This document shows positions 1 through 10,150 of a stretch of 64,000 nucleotides of DNA, piece after piece. A program made the position numbers and the translations under genes. Under the pieces are notes generated by a model. It did not search any database. It saw only the letters and a program-made list of their open reading frames with translations, and was not told where the DNA came from. This DNA comes from CAWIMX01 sp963837345 (GTDB taxonomy: Bacteria > Acidobacteriota > Vicinamibacteria > Vicinamibacterales > CAVVIG01): positions 434,001 to 498,000 of the forward strand of contig CAWIMX010000002.1 in assembly GCA_963837345.1 (NCBI GenBank), in the 5' to 3' direction. Position 1 is the stretch's first letter, and each line of letters starts with the position of its first letter.

Positions 1-457
1 CGGCCTTGCCGTGGACCAGATCCACGGCTTCATCCCAGGTCACGACCCGCGATCCGGCGAAACGCCGGTCGAACCAGGCGCCCATGTCGAGCCGCCGGAT
101 CTCGTCGAGCGTGAAGTCGTTGGCAAGCCAGTGCGGCCCGGGCGCGCGCGATCGGAGGTCGGACGGCCGATCGGGATAGACGTCCGCCACGTTCGACGTG
201 CGCTCGAGCGTGTCGTCGTGCAGGCACACCAGGATGCCGTCCTTGGTGACGCCCAGGTCCTGCTCGACGAAGTCGGCGCCCTGGTCGATGGCGAGCCGGT
301 AGGCCGCGAGGGAGTGCTCGGGCGCGTAGCCTGATGCCCCGCGGTGCGCGATCGCCCGCTTGACGGCCACAGGCGCCGCCCGCTGGCCCTCCAGCGCCAC
401 GTTGAGCCCCAGGAGCCCCACGGCCGCGCCCGCCGCCAGCACCTTCAGCATCATCAT
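1..457 (-). CDS. Glycerophosphodiester phosphodiesterase, partial (runs off left edge)
   Basis: About 152 residues are visible; the C-terminal part lies outside the window. A short hydrophobic N-terminus (LKVLAAGAAVGLLGLN), probably a signal segment, precedes the GDPD signature AHRGASGYAPEHS at about residue 37, followed by FVEQDLGVTKDG and CLHDDTLERTSN. The His-Arg pair and acidic residues are the family's metal and phosphate site. The enzymes cleave glycerophosphodiesters to glycerol-3-phosphate and an alcohol, typically in the periplasm. Three consecutive ATG codons (449-457) leave the start uncertain by two codons. The gene lies 82 nt downstream of the TonB receptor on the same strand. 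Confidence 0.85.
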   Translation of the reverse strand, partial: MMMLKVLAAGAAVGLLGLNVALEGQRAAPVAVKRAIAHRGASGYAPEHSLAAYRLAIDQGADFVEQDLGVTKDGILVCLHDDTLERTSNVADVYPDRPSDLRSRAPGPHWLANDFTLDEIRRLDMGAWFDRRFAGSRVVTWDEAVDLVHGKA

Positions 458-539
458 CGAACCCTTGGAACCAAAGAAAAGAGCGCGACAGGTGTATACC
501 ACCTTATCGCGCCCCTTGTCGTCGGTATGCTCGTCGCGC

Positions 540-3500
540 CTAGAAGTTCAGGCGCACCGCGAACTGCACCTGCCGGCTCGTGCCGAGGCCGACCGTCCGG
601 CCGAGCGTGCTCGGTGATCTTGCCGAACGAGCCCGCCGCGGCGGCCGTGTAGGGCTGACCGGGCTGGAGCTTGTTCGCGTCGTTCACGCTGCCGCTCGGC
701 AGGGCGTCGGGCAGCGTGCCGACCGGGCTGGCGAAGTTCGCCGTGTTGAAGATGTTGAAAATTTCCGCGCGGAACTCGAGATTCTGCCGGCTGCTGACGT
801 TCAGCCGCTTGGCAATCACCAGGTCCACCTGCTTCACGCTCGGGCCGTGCAGCGAGTTGCGCTCGTAGTTGCCGAACGTCCCGGGCGCCGGAATCGCGAA
901 CGCCGCCGGGTTGAGGAACAGCAGGCCTCCGCTGTGGAGGAACGGATCCACGCCGGGGACGACATCCGGCCGGCGGACGTTGCGCGAGCTGCCGCCGCGC
1001 GGCGTGTTGATCACCGGCGACGCGGTCGGCCGCGGGGCTGGTGAACACGTTGCCGGCCCCGTCCACTGTAGACGACGTCGTTGCGGACGATCTTGATATC
1101 GACCGGCAGCCCGCTGCGCGCGTTGACGATGCCGCCGAAGCTCCAGCCGCCCTTGAGCGCGCCCTCGCCGGGCACGGTGTAGAGTGGCGCTCAGGTTGAA
1201 CGTGTGCCGGACGTCGAACAGGTTGTAGCCGTTGTCGCAGTCGAACTCGGCGACCGTCCGCGCGTTGCATGCGTTGGTCTGGGCCTCGTTCGAGCCGCCG
1301 GTGTTGCCCTTGCTGTAGCCGAGCGTGTACTGCGCGTTCATCACCAGGCCGTTGGCCGATCGGCGCGTCAGCGAGAGCTGCATCGCGTTATAGCTGTCGT
1401 GGCCGCCGCTCGTCTTGTAGTCGATTTCGGCGAAGGGGTTCAACACGCTGCCGTTGGCGTTGACGATGGAGAATTCGCGGATCACCGTCGCGGCCTTCGT
1501 CGGGTCGGGCTGCGAGAGGCCGACGATGTTGTTCGCGACGCTGCGAAGGAACAGGTTCCGGCCCTGGCTGCCCACGTAGGCGACGGTGGCCGCCAGCCGG
1601 CCCGGCAGCTCCTGCTGGACCGAGGCGGTGTACTGATAGATGCGCTCGGGAATCGTGTAGTCGTTCGCGTACGCGCGCGGCTGAAACGAGCGGTTGTCGG
1701 GGTTGCTGACGAAGCTCGAGCGCAGCGCGTTCACGTCCACGGGGAACGTGCACGTTGGACAGCGTCGTGCGGATCACATCCGACTCGACCGGCTGGATCT
1801 GGTCCTCGGTCTGGCCCGGTCCCGACGAAGATCCCGAAGCCGCCGCGCAGCACGGTGTGCGACGGGGCGCTGTAGGTGGCCGACAGGCGGGGCTGGACGT
1901 TCTGATGCGACGTGTACTCGGGCGTCGTCGGCGGATCGATCACGCCCGTGTCGATGTTGAACTTGACGATGTGGTCGTCGCGCTCCCGGAGCACGGTGTA
2001 GTAGTCGTACCGCAGGCCGTAGTTCAGCGTGAGGTTCTCGCGAGCCCGCCACTCGTCCTGCGCGTACGCCACGTAGTAGTTCTGCACGGTGTGCCGCGGA
2101 CCCGAGGCCCCCGTCGTTGAACACGCTCGGGTCGCTCAGGTTGCCCACGTACTGCACGTTCGACGGGTTGTTGATCAGGAAGTTGTCGATGCTGCTGAAG
2201 CTGTAGGTCGTGCCGCCGATCCGGTCGGTCTCCATGCGGATGGCCCGCACTTCGGCGCCGACTTTGGCCAGATGGCTGCCGGCGACGCGGCTGTAGGAGT
2301 CGGCGAACGTCAGCGAGTAGGGCTTGTAGGGCGACGCGTGCCCGTTGGTGGCGCTGTTGGCGCGTACGAGGCCGCCCGGGACGACGATGCCCGAGGTGGC
2401 GCCCTGCCCCTGGATGCCGTTGTTCGCGATCGAGCCGCTCAGGTTGATGGCGAGCAGCCCGAAGTCGATGCCGTTGGCGACCGGCGCTTCGCCGATGATC
2501 TGGGTCGGCGCCGAGTTGTAGCCGAACTTGAACTCGTTGATGGCGCCGCTCCCGAGAATGCCCTGGAGGTTGACCACCGCGTTCGTCGGATTGTCGGTGA
2601 TATGGACGTTGCGGCCGCTCACGCCTTCGAGCTGGTCGCTCGTGCCCTGGTCGTGGAACACGCGGACGTAGGACGACCAGTTGTCGTTGTAATGAAAGTC
2701 CACCCGCCCGCTGAGCGAGTGTTCGCGTACCTGCTGCACCGCCTGCAGCTGCGCGATGTCGAAGTAGTGGATTCGGCGACGCGCCGGGAAGGATGATGGC
2801 GCCCGGCGCCAGAAAGCCCGGCCGCAGCGCCGCAATGGCCGGCACGGCCTGGGCCCAGGCGGCGTCGCTCGGCACGGCTTCGATGGAGTTGGTGCCCGCG
2901 TTCAGCCGGTAGCCTTCATAGCTGCCGAAGAAGAAGGCCTTGTTGGTGACGATCGGGCCGCCGATCGAGAAGCCGAACTGGTTCTGGTCGAGCTTCGACT
3001 TGGGCAGCTCCTCCTTCACGCTGCCGTCGTTGTTGCGCGTCGAGTCGAAGTAGTTCGGGGCATCGAGGCCGTCGTTGCGGTAGTACTCGAACAGCGAGCC
3101 GTTGAACAGGTTGCCGCCCGACTTGGTGATGACGCTCACCTGGCCGCCCGTGCCCGTGCCGTACTCGGCCGGATAGTTGCTGGACTCGACGCGGAACTCC
3201 TGCACGTTCTCGAGGCTCGCCTGCAGCTTGAAGGGCGAGGGGACCTCGCCGTTCAGGTTGCCCGGGGCGGCGTCGATGATGGCCGACCCCTCGATGCCGT
3301 CGTAGCGGATGGCGTTCTGCTCGACCGCGCGGCCCGAGAAGCGGATTTCCTGCCACGTGCCGGTGCCGGCGTTCTGCGACCCGGGCGCCTGCAGCATCAG
3401 CTGCGACATCTGGCGGCCGTTCACCGGCAGCTCCTCGACTTCGCGCTGGCTCACGTTGGCGCCGATGCGGGCCGAGCTGATGTCCAGGACGGGCGCCGCG

Positions 3501-3862
3501 CCCACGACGGTCACGGCCTCCTGGACACCGGCGGGCCGAAGCTCGAAGTCGAGGCCGAGCTCCTGGCCGACGGCCAGCGTCATGGCGTTGTACTCGATGA
3601 GCTGGAACCCGTCCTTCACCGCCGAAATCGTATAGGTGGACGGCTTGAGCTTATCCACGACGAAGAAGCCCTGGGCATCGGTCGTGGCGTTGCGCGACTC
3701 GCCCGTGCGCTCGTTCTTCACGCTCACGGTCGCGCCCGCGACGAACGCGCCGCTCTGGTCCCGCACGGTGCCGCTCAAGCGCCCCTGATCGGTCTGCGCG
3801 GCCGCTGGCGCCGCCATCACCACGGCCAAGAGGGCCGCCGCCATCCATCTGAAAGCCTTCAT
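540..3862 (-). CDS. TonB-dependent receptor with N-terminal carboxypeptidase regulatory-like domain, frameshift-interrupted
   Basis: When frames are joined this is a complete ~1,100-residue outer-membrane receptor. It has a signal peptide (MKAFRWMAAALLAVVMAAPAAAQ), a CarboxypepD_reg beta-sandwich (GRLSGTVRDQSGAFVAGATV, residues ~28-110), a plug (VEELPVNGRQMSQLML, GGQVSVITKSGGN) and a long barrel ending in the typical VRLNF with terminal Phe before TAG at 540-542. The frame changes at about 2780, 2105, 1795, 1185, 1060 and 615, yet receptor-like sequence continues across each break, so single-base errors are likelier than decay. Substrate is unknown; in Acidobacteria such OmpA-like receptors often import glycans or other large ligands (inference). 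The start has a good ribosome site, GGGAGGA, 5 nt upstream. Confidence 0.85.
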
Positions 3863-3885
3863 CGTTCCTCCCTGCGCTCGTTAGG

Positions 3886-3965
3886 CCGGTTTCGTAACCG
3901 GATGGCCAAGCGTAGGGGTGGCGGGTGATCTTGTTATGACGCGGCTGTTACGGGTGTGTTAACAC
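3886..3965. promoter_or_regulatory. Two palindromes upstream of the receptor gene
   Basis: The 117-nt gap between the receptor start and the glgC stop holds a perfect hairpin, CCGGTT-TCGT-AACCGG (3886-3901), and a perfect 10-bp palindrome GTGTTAACAC (3956-3965). Either could be an operator for the receptor or part of a terminator for glgC, which reads in the same direction. No T-run follows, so an intrinsic terminator is not supported. Function is not known. Confidence 0.3.
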
Positions 3966-3979
3966 TCGGGGTGGCGGGC

Positions 3980-5260
<1,281 letters not shown>

Positions 5261-5279
5261 CACGATTCCGGATTCCGAG

Positions 5280-6638
5280 CTACTGATCCCGCCGCGCGCC
5301 GAGCTCGATCGTGAAGCGCGCGCCGCCTTCCTTCCGATTGTCGGCGCGGACGGCGCCGCCGTGCAGTTCGACGATGTGCTTGACGATCGCCAGCCCGAGC
5401 CCGGTGCCGCCGGGATCCCGCGCCCGAGACTTGTCCACGCGGTAGAAGCGCTCGAAGACCCGCGACAGGTCCTCGTCGGGAATCCCGGGGCCCTGGTCGG
5501 TCACCGACAGGACGATGCGGCCGTCCACGGCCTCCGCCGTGATGCCGATCGTCGAGTGCTCGGGCGAGTACGTGGACGCATTTGCGACGAGATTGCGCAG
5601 GGCGTCGTGCAGCTTCGCCGGGTCGCCCTGGAGCGTCGCCGCCGTCGGCTCGACCCTCACGTCGGCCCGCTGACTGCGGGCGTTCAGCGCGGGCGAGAGG
5701 TCGCCCACCACGGACTGGATCAGCCCCACCGTGTCGCATTCCGTGATCTCGAGCGTTTCCTGGCCGGCATCGAGCCGAGCCAGGCGCAGGAGGTCCTTGA
5801 CCAGGCGCTCCATGCGCAAGGCGTGGCGTTTGACGATGTCGAGGAAGCGCTGGCGCTCTTCGAGCGACGTGTCGCCCTCGGAGAGCGCCTCGACGTAGCC
5901 GAGGATGGCGGTGAGCGGCGTTCGCAGCTCGTGCGAGACGTTGGCGACGAAGTCGCGGCGAATTTGATCCGCGCGCCGCAGGTCGGTGATGTCGTGCAGG
6001 ACCAGCACCGCGCCCGCGGCGCTGCCGCTCGCGGCCGGCGCGGCGCGGGCCACGATGGTGCGCGACTGATCGTGCGGCGGCGAGAACTGCAGGCCCTCGG
6101 GGGCCTGGCCGGCGAGCGCGGCGCCCACGACGGCGGCGATCCCCGGATGGCGGATGGCTTCCAGATACGGACGGCCGAGCATGACATCGTCGACGCGCAG
6201 CATCTGGCGCGCCGCGGCGTTCAGCAGCTGGACGCGGCCCTGGGAGTCGACGACCAGCACGCCCTCGATCATGCCCGACAGAATGGCTTCCATCCGCGTG
6301 CGGTCGCGCGCCAGGTCGGCGAGGCGGCGTCGCGAGGCCTGGAGCGCCTCATCGAAGGCGTGGGCCACGACGCCGAGCTCGTCGTCGCCGTAGCTCGATG
6401 GAGTCGCCGGCCCGTCGACACTCCCGACGCGAGAGCGGCGCGCGACGTCCAGCATGCCGGCGACGCGCGCCCCGAGGCTCACGCTGAGCAGGCGGGCAAT
6501 GCCGGCGGCGCCGCCCAGTGCGACGGCGATGGCGGCGGCCGCCGCGACCGGCGACATGAAGGACCGGGCGAGCAGCGTGCCGGCCGCGAGCGCGACCACC
6601 GCGGAGGCCAGCGCCGCGGCGAAGATGCGTGCCCTCAT
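5280..6638 (-). CDS. PhoR-like sensor histidine kinase
   Basis: Membrane sensor kinase of 452 residues: two N-terminal transmembrane helices (residues ~5-50) with almost no periplasmic loop, a HAMP-like linker, a PAS domain (EGVLVVDSQGRVQLLNAAAR, ~128-240), a HisKA box (FVANVSHELRTPLTAILGY, the phosphoacceptor His in SHELRTP) and a HATPase (N box LRNLVANASTYS, GPGIP, GTGLGLAIV). This layout matches PhoR, the phosphate-limitation kinase, although no pst genes are in view. Its start overlaps the regulator's stop by four bases (ATGA), so the two are translationally coupled. Confidence 0.88.
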   Translation of the reverse strand: MRARIFAAALASAVVALAAGTLLARSFMSPVAAAAAIAVALGGAAGIARLLSVSLGARVAGMLDVARRSRVGSVDGPATPSSYGDDELGVVAHAFDEALQASRRRLADLARDRTRMEAILSGMIEGVLVVDSQGRVQLLNAAARQMLRVDDVMLGRPYLEAIRHPGIAAVVGAALAGQAPEGLQFSPPHDQSRTIVARAAPAASGSAAGAVLVLHDITDLRRADQIRRDFVANVSHELRTPLTAILGYVEALSEGDTSLEERQRFLDIVKRHALRMERLVKDLLRLARLDAGQETLEITECDTVGLIQSVVGDLSPALNARSQRADVRVEPTAATLQGDPAKLHDALRNLVANASTYSPEHSTIGITAEAVDGRIVLSVTDQGPGIPDEDLSRVFERFYRVDKSRARDPGGTGLGLAIVKHIVELHGGAVRADNRKEGGARFTIELGARRDQ

Positions 6639-7333
6639 GCGGGGGAGGCCGGCTCGACGAGCTTGTAGCCGAACTGCTTCACGGTGACGAGCGCCTGGAC
6701 GAGCGGCGGCAGCTTCTCCCGCAGGCGCCGCACGTGCACGTCGACGGTGCGCGTGCCGCCGGTGTAGCGGTAGCCCCAGACGTCGGTGAGCAGGGCGTCG
6801 CGCGACAGCACCCGGCCGCGGTGCTGCAGCAGGTACTGGAGCAGGAGAAATTCCTTGGCCGTGAGCGTGACCGGCTCGCCGCCGAGCGTGACGACGTGCC
6901 GGGCCGGGTCGAGCACGATGCCCGCGTATGCGATCGGCCGATTCGGCGGCGGCGCCGCCTGGCGGGCGCGGCGCAGCAAGGCGCGCACGCGCGCGACGAG
7001 CTCGTTCGGACTGAAGGGCTTGGCGAGGTAGTCGTCGGCGCCGATCTCGAGGCCGGCAATCCGCTCGGCCTCCTCGGCGCGGGCCGTCAGCATGATGATC
7101 GGCAGGTCGACGGTCTCGTCCTTCGCCCGGAGCGTGCGGCAGACGTCGAGGCCGTCCATGTGCGGCAGCATGAGATCGAGCACCACGAGGTCCGGACGGT
7201 CCGTCCGGATCACATCGAGCGCCGCGCGCCCCGACGACTGGATCGCGACCGCGAACCCGGCTTTCTCGAGATACCGCCCCACGAGGGAGGCGATGTCAGG
7301 GTCGTCTTCGACGATGAGGATGCGCGGGAGCAT
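6635..7333 (-). CDS. PhoB-like OmpR-family response regulator
   Basis: A 232-residue receiver plus winged-helix DNA-binding protein. The receiver has the acidic pair EDD near residue 8, the phosphoacceptor Asp in VVLDLMLPHMDG (~52) and the conserved Lys in DDYLAKPFSPNEL (~103). The C-terminal winged helix (LTAKEFLLLQYLLQHRGRVLS; DVHVRRLREKL) is of the PhoB/OmpR type. Start ATG at 7333 gives LPRILIVEDDPDIAS; upstream in-frame sequence is not receiver-like. A TAGAAT hexamer lies 10 nt before the ATG. It is the first gene of a run with the kinase and possibly glgC. Confidence 0.9.
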   Translation of the reverse strand: MLPRILIVEDDPDIASLVGRYLEKAGFAVAIQSSGRAALDVIRTDRPDLVVLDLMLPHMDGLDVCRTLRAKDETVDLPIIMLTARAEEAERIAGLEIGADDYLAKPFSPNELVARVRALLRRARQAAPPPNRPIAYAGIVLDPARHVVTLGGEPVTLTAKEFLLLQYLLQHRGRVLSRDALLTDVWGYRYTGGTRTVDVHVRRLREKLPPLVQALVTVKQFGYKLVEPASPA

Positions 7334-7343
7334 CGGCGCTTCA

Positions 7344-7349
7344 ATTCTA
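7344..7349 (-). promoter_or_regulatory. -10-like hexamer TAGAAT, near-leaderless promoter of the phoB-like gene
   Basis: TAGAAT on the minus strand ends 10 nt before the ATG at 7333. A transcript starting about 7 nt downstream of the hexamer would have a leader of only a few bases. The same spacing recurs before other genes of the window. No convincing -35 element is seen. Confidence 0.45.
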
Positions 7350-7385
7350 ATGCGCGCCCGCCTGGTATAAACTCGCGGGCGTTCG

Positions 7386-7751
7386 ATGATTCTTCTCGCC
7401 GTCGCGCTCGGCGGGGCGCTGGGCGCCCTCGCCCGATACACGGTGGCCGTTGCCATGTATCGACTGGTTCCGACGCTGTTTCCCGTGGGCACCTTCGCGG
7501 TGAACGTGGCGGGCTGCCTTGTGTTCGGCCTCCTCGCCGGGCTCGCCGACCACCGGTTCGTGTTCCAGCCCGTGACGCGCAGCTTCCTGCTGGTCGGTGT
7601 GCTCGGCGCCTTCACCACGTTCTCGACGTTCGCCTTCGAAACCGTGGAGCTGCTGCGGGACGGCCAGTTCGGGTGGGCGGCGTTCAACGTCGGAGGCCAG
7701 GTGCTGGTGGGCCTGATGGCGCTGTGGGTGGGCTATGTCGCTACCAACTGA
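7386..7751 (+). CDS. crcB: Fluoride efflux protein CrcB (Fluc channel)
   Basis: A 121-residue four-helix membrane protein. Signatures are GGALGALARY at residues 8-17, FPVGTFAVNVAG at ~32 with the conserved Asn, and GAFTTFSTFAFE around 76, the Phe-box and pore Thr/Ser stretch of Fluc channels. CrcB dimers export fluoride passively across the inner membrane. A TATAAA hexamer ends 14 nt before the ATG. The stop codon overlaps the following DUF190 gene by 17 nt. The 52-nt gap to the divergent phoB-like gene is too short for a fluoride riboswitch and none is seen. Confidence 0.93.
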   Translation: MILLAVALGGALGALARYTVAVAMYRLVPTLFPVGTFAVNVAGCLVFGLLAGLADHRFVFQPVTRSFLLVGVLGAFTTFSTFAFETVELLRDGQFGWAAFNVGGQVLVGLMALWVGYVATN

Positions 7752-8073
7752 AGGCCAGCTGCTTCGAATCTTCATCGGCGAGGCCGACCACTGGAACGGC
7801 CGGCCGCTCTATGAGGCGATCGTGCTCGAGGCACGCACGCGCGGCCTGGCGGGCGCGACCGTGCTCAAAGGCTTCATGGGGTTCGGCGCGCACAGCCGCA
7901 TCCACACCAGCAAGCTCCTCGCCTTGTCTCAGGACCTGCCGATCATCGTCGAGATCATCGACACCCGGGAGCGGATCGAGGCCTTTCTGCCGGACCTGGA
8001 GAAGATGGTGGGCGACGGCCTGATCACGCTCGAGCGCGCCGAAGTGAAGCTGTACCGGCCGGGGCGGGCGTAG
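7735..8073 (+). CDS. DUF190 family protein, partner of CrcB
   Basis: A 112-residue cytoplasmic protein with a PII-like ferredoxin fold. Family features include LRIFIGEADHWNGRPLYEAI near the N-terminus, ARTRGLAGATVLKGFMGFG in the middle and PIIVEIIDTRERIEAFLP toward the end. DUF190 genes are commonly found beside crcB, and the 17-nt overlap here indicates translational coupling. The biochemical role is unknown; a regulatory or ligand-sensing part in fluoride resistance is an inference from context. Confidence 0.9.
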   Translation: MSLPTEGQLLRIFIGEADHWNGRPLYEAIVLEARTRGLAGATVLKGFMGFGAHSRIHTSKLLALSQDLPIIVEIIDTRERIEAFLPDLEKMVGDGLITLERAEVKLYRPGRA

Positions 8074-8082
8074 CCCGGCCCC

Positions 8083-8571
8083 TCAGGCCTTCCCAATCTC
8101 GCCCAGCCGCTCCTGGAGGGCGAGACCGGACAGCTTGTCGAGCGGCAGCGCGGCAAACAGCTCGAGGCGCCGGCGCAAGGTGAGACACGCCTCGCGAAAC
8201 ACGCGGCGCACCGCGTCGTCGCTGCCGGCGGCGGCCGCCGGATCGGGGACGCCCCAGTGCGCCGTCATCGGCTGGCCCGGCCAGACCGGACAGATTTCAG
8301 CCGCGGCCCGGTCGCACACCGTGAAGACGAAATGGAGCGGCGGCGCGCCCGGCCGCGCGAACTCGTCCCAGCTCTTGCTGCGCAGGCCGGCCGTCGAGAC
8401 GTGCTGCGCCTCGAGCGTCTCACGCGCGAGCGGATGCACGTCGCCCCGCGGATGGCTGCCGGCGCTGAACGCCGTGAAGCGGCCGCCGCCGATCGTCGGG
8501 TGGTTCAGCAGCGCCTCGGCCATGATCGACCGCGCCGAATTGCCGGTGCACAGGAACAGGACGTTGAACAT
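8083..8571 (-). CDS. arsC: Arsenate reductase ArsC, low-molecular-weight phosphatase type
   Basis: A 162-residue protein with the P-loop CTGNSARS at residues 8-15 (CX5R, the nucleophilic Cys). The redox Cys pair is in TVCDRAAAEICPVW around residue 80-90. This three-cysteine arrangement marks the thioredoxin-coupled arsenate reductases, which reduce arsenate to arsenite. No arsR, arsB or acr3 is adjacent, so export of arsenite would rely on genes elsewhere. It converges on crcB-DUF190 with only 9 nt between stops. A TAGCAT hexamer (8581-8586) ends 9 nt before the ATG. Confidence 0.9.
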   Translation of the reverse strand: MFNVLFLCTGNSARSIMAEALLNHPTIGGGRFTAFSAGSHPRGDVHPLARETLEAQHVSTAGLRSKSWDEFARPGAPPLHFVFTVCDRAAAEICPVWPGQPMTAHWGVPDPAAAAGSDDAVRRVFREACLTLRRRLELFAALPLDKLSGLALQERLGEIGKA

Positions 8572-8580
8572 CGCCTCGGA

Positions 8581-8586
8581 ATGCTA
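8581..8586 (-). promoter_or_regulatory. -10-like hexamer TAGCAT close to the arsC start
   Basis: TAGCAT on the minus strand lies 9 nt upstream of the arsC ATG, the same arrangement seen before several other genes here. It implies a leaderless or very short leader. No clear -35 is visible. Confidence 0.4.
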
Positions 8587-8639
8587 GTTCGACCGTGTAA
8601 CAACGCTGTGGCGGCCGCGCCACTCGCGAACAGTGGCGA

Positions 8640-9941
8640 TCAGGCTTCACGGACGCCGTGGCTGCGGACGAGGAAATAGACGGCGACGAGCACGAGCAGC
8701 ACGCCGTTGATCCCGATCACCGTGGGCGCCCCGATGAGCGTCGCCAGATAGCCGCTCACGAGGCTGCCGAGAGGCATGCCGCCGCGGAAGGCGACCATGT
8801 AGATGCTCATCACGCGGCCGCGCATCTCGTTGGGCGCGATGAGCTGAATGAGGGACGTGACGGTGGAGAAGACCACCATGAGCGCCGCGCCGGTCAGGAA
8901 GAGCAGGATGTTGCTCAGCCAGAGGAGGCGCGACATCGCGAAGGCCAGGATGAACAGGCCGTACAGCGCCTGGACGAGCAGCGCCGTGAGCCCCATGCGC
9001 GGAAACTTGCCGAGCCAGGCGACGATGAGCGCGCCGACGACCGAGCCCGCCCCGGAAAACGCCAGCAGCCGGCTGTAGGTGCCGGCGCCCTCGTGGAAGA
9101 CCTGCTGCGCGAAGAGCGGCAGGAACGTGAGCACGGCAAAGCCGAGAAACGTCGTCGTCGCCGCGAGCACGATGAGCGCAACCAGGCTGCTGCGATCGCG
9201 GACGTAGCTCAGGCCGATCTGGAGCTCGTCCCGCATGCTGCGCACTTCGGCCGGGGGAATGTGCTTCACGCGCAGCGACAGCAGCGCGTAGATCACCACG
9301 AGAAACGACGCCGAGTTCAGCGCGAAACAGAGCGCCATCGCCTGCGGATCGCTGAAGCCGATGCGGGCGCCGACGGCCAGCGTCGCGCCGAAGACGAGCG
9401 GGCCGATCACGCGCGCGATGTTGAACTGGATCGAATTCAACGCGACCGCGTTCGGCAGATCTTTCTTGTCCACGAGCGACGGGATGAGCGACTGGTACGC
9501 CGGGCCGCCGAACGCCTGCGCGAGCCCGGTCATGAACGACAGCACCAGGATCTGCCAGATGTGGACCACGCCGGAAAAGACGAGCGCGCTCAGAATGGCC
9601 GCCGTCGTCATCTGGATGTACTGCGAGGTGAGCAGCGTCTGCCGGCGATCGCGCCGATCGGCCAGCACGCCGCCGATCAGCGTGAACAGCATGATCGGCA
9701 GCTGCTGGAGAAAGGCGTCGAGGCCGAGGAAGAACGCCGAGCCGGTGATCGAGAGCACCAGCCAGTTCTGCGCCGTCGACTGCGTCCACGTGCCGATGCT
9801 CGAGGTGCACGCGCCGAACCACTGCACGCGGAAGTCGCGATAGTTGAACGCGGCGAGCGTCCGCCGCATGGCGCGGGAACCGAGCGACGGGGCCGGAGCG
9901 ACGTGATCGGCGGGAGTGGCGGGAGGGCTGGTATCGGCCAA
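8640..9941 (-). CDS. MFS transporter, EntS/DHA3-like exporter
   Basis: A 433-residue major facilitator protein with about twelve hydrophobic helices. After a Pro/Ala-rich cytoplasmic tail it shows NYRDFRVQWFGACTSSIGTW, typical of the MFS_3 (enterobactin exporter-like) family. The loop 2-3 motif is GGVLADRRDRRQTLL (residues ~88-102), and NAVALNSIQFNIARVIGPL in helix 5 is strongly family-like. Members export siderophores, macrolides or other small molecules; the substrate here is not predictable. Translation appears to start at TTG 9941. A TAGAAC hexamer ends 15 nt before it. It is divergent from imuA. Confidence 0.88.
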   Translation of the reverse strand: MADTSPPATPADHVAPAPSLGSRAMRRTLAAFNYRDFRVQWFGACTSSIGTWTQSTAQNWLVLSITGSAFFLGLDAFLQQLPIMLFTLIGGVLADRRDRRQTLLTSQYIQMTTAAILSALVFSGVVHIWQILVLSFMTGLAQAFGGPAYQSLIPSLVDKKDLPNAVALNSIQFNIARVIGPLVFGATLAVGARIGFSDPQAMALCFALNSASFLVVIYALLSLRVKHIPPAEVRSMRDELQIGLSYVRDRSSLVALIVLAATTTFLGFAVLTFLPLFAQQVFHEGAGTYSRLLAFSGAGSVVGALIVAWLGKFPRMGLTALLVQALYGLFILAFAMSRLLWLSNILLFLTGAALMVVFSTVTSLIQLIAPNEMRGRVMSIYMVAFRGGMPLGSLVSGYLATLIGAPTVIGINGVLLVLVAVYFLVRSHGVREA

Positions 9942-10088
9942 GCGCGTCTCGGATCCGTTCTAAGTAATGGTAGATAAACGCGTTAGCCCGATCGTGCCTG
10001 GCTCGTTCGAGCGGTCGGTATCTTATCTTACTCCTGTGACCAATCTGACGGAGCGGAGGGCCGTGCGCCGGCGAGCGTCCGTCCAGGC

Positions 10089-10117
10089 TTGACCCTCGTC
10101 CGGGACCGCGCTATAGT
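10089..10117 (+). promoter_or_regulatory. Sigma70-type promoter of the imuA-imuB-dnaE2 operon
   Basis: A -35 element TTGACC (10089-10094) and a -10 element TATAGT (10112-10117) are separated by exactly 17 bp. This is the best canonical promoter in the window. Expected transcription start is near 10124, about 27 nt before the imuA ATG. Mutasome operons are usually LexA-repressed, but I see no GAAC/GTTC-type SOS palindrome overlapping the site, and no lexA gene lies next to it. Confidence 0.6.
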
Positions 10118-10150
10118 GCGGCGTCAAGGCGAATAAATAGCGAAAGTCGT

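Noticed and set aside
7334..7385. Fluoride riboswitch upstream of crcB
   Set aside because: Only 52 nt separate the divergent starts and no crcB-motif pseudoknot pattern is present.
8658..9977. 439-codon open frame antisense to the MFS gene
   Set aside because: Shadow of the transporter in high-GC DNA: hydrophilic Glu/Arg/His-rich sequence without a domain.
9942..10150. LexA/SOS box at the mutasome promoter
   Set aside because: No palindromic GAAC-GTTC or CTG-CAG type site found by eye; only the sigma70 elements are supported.
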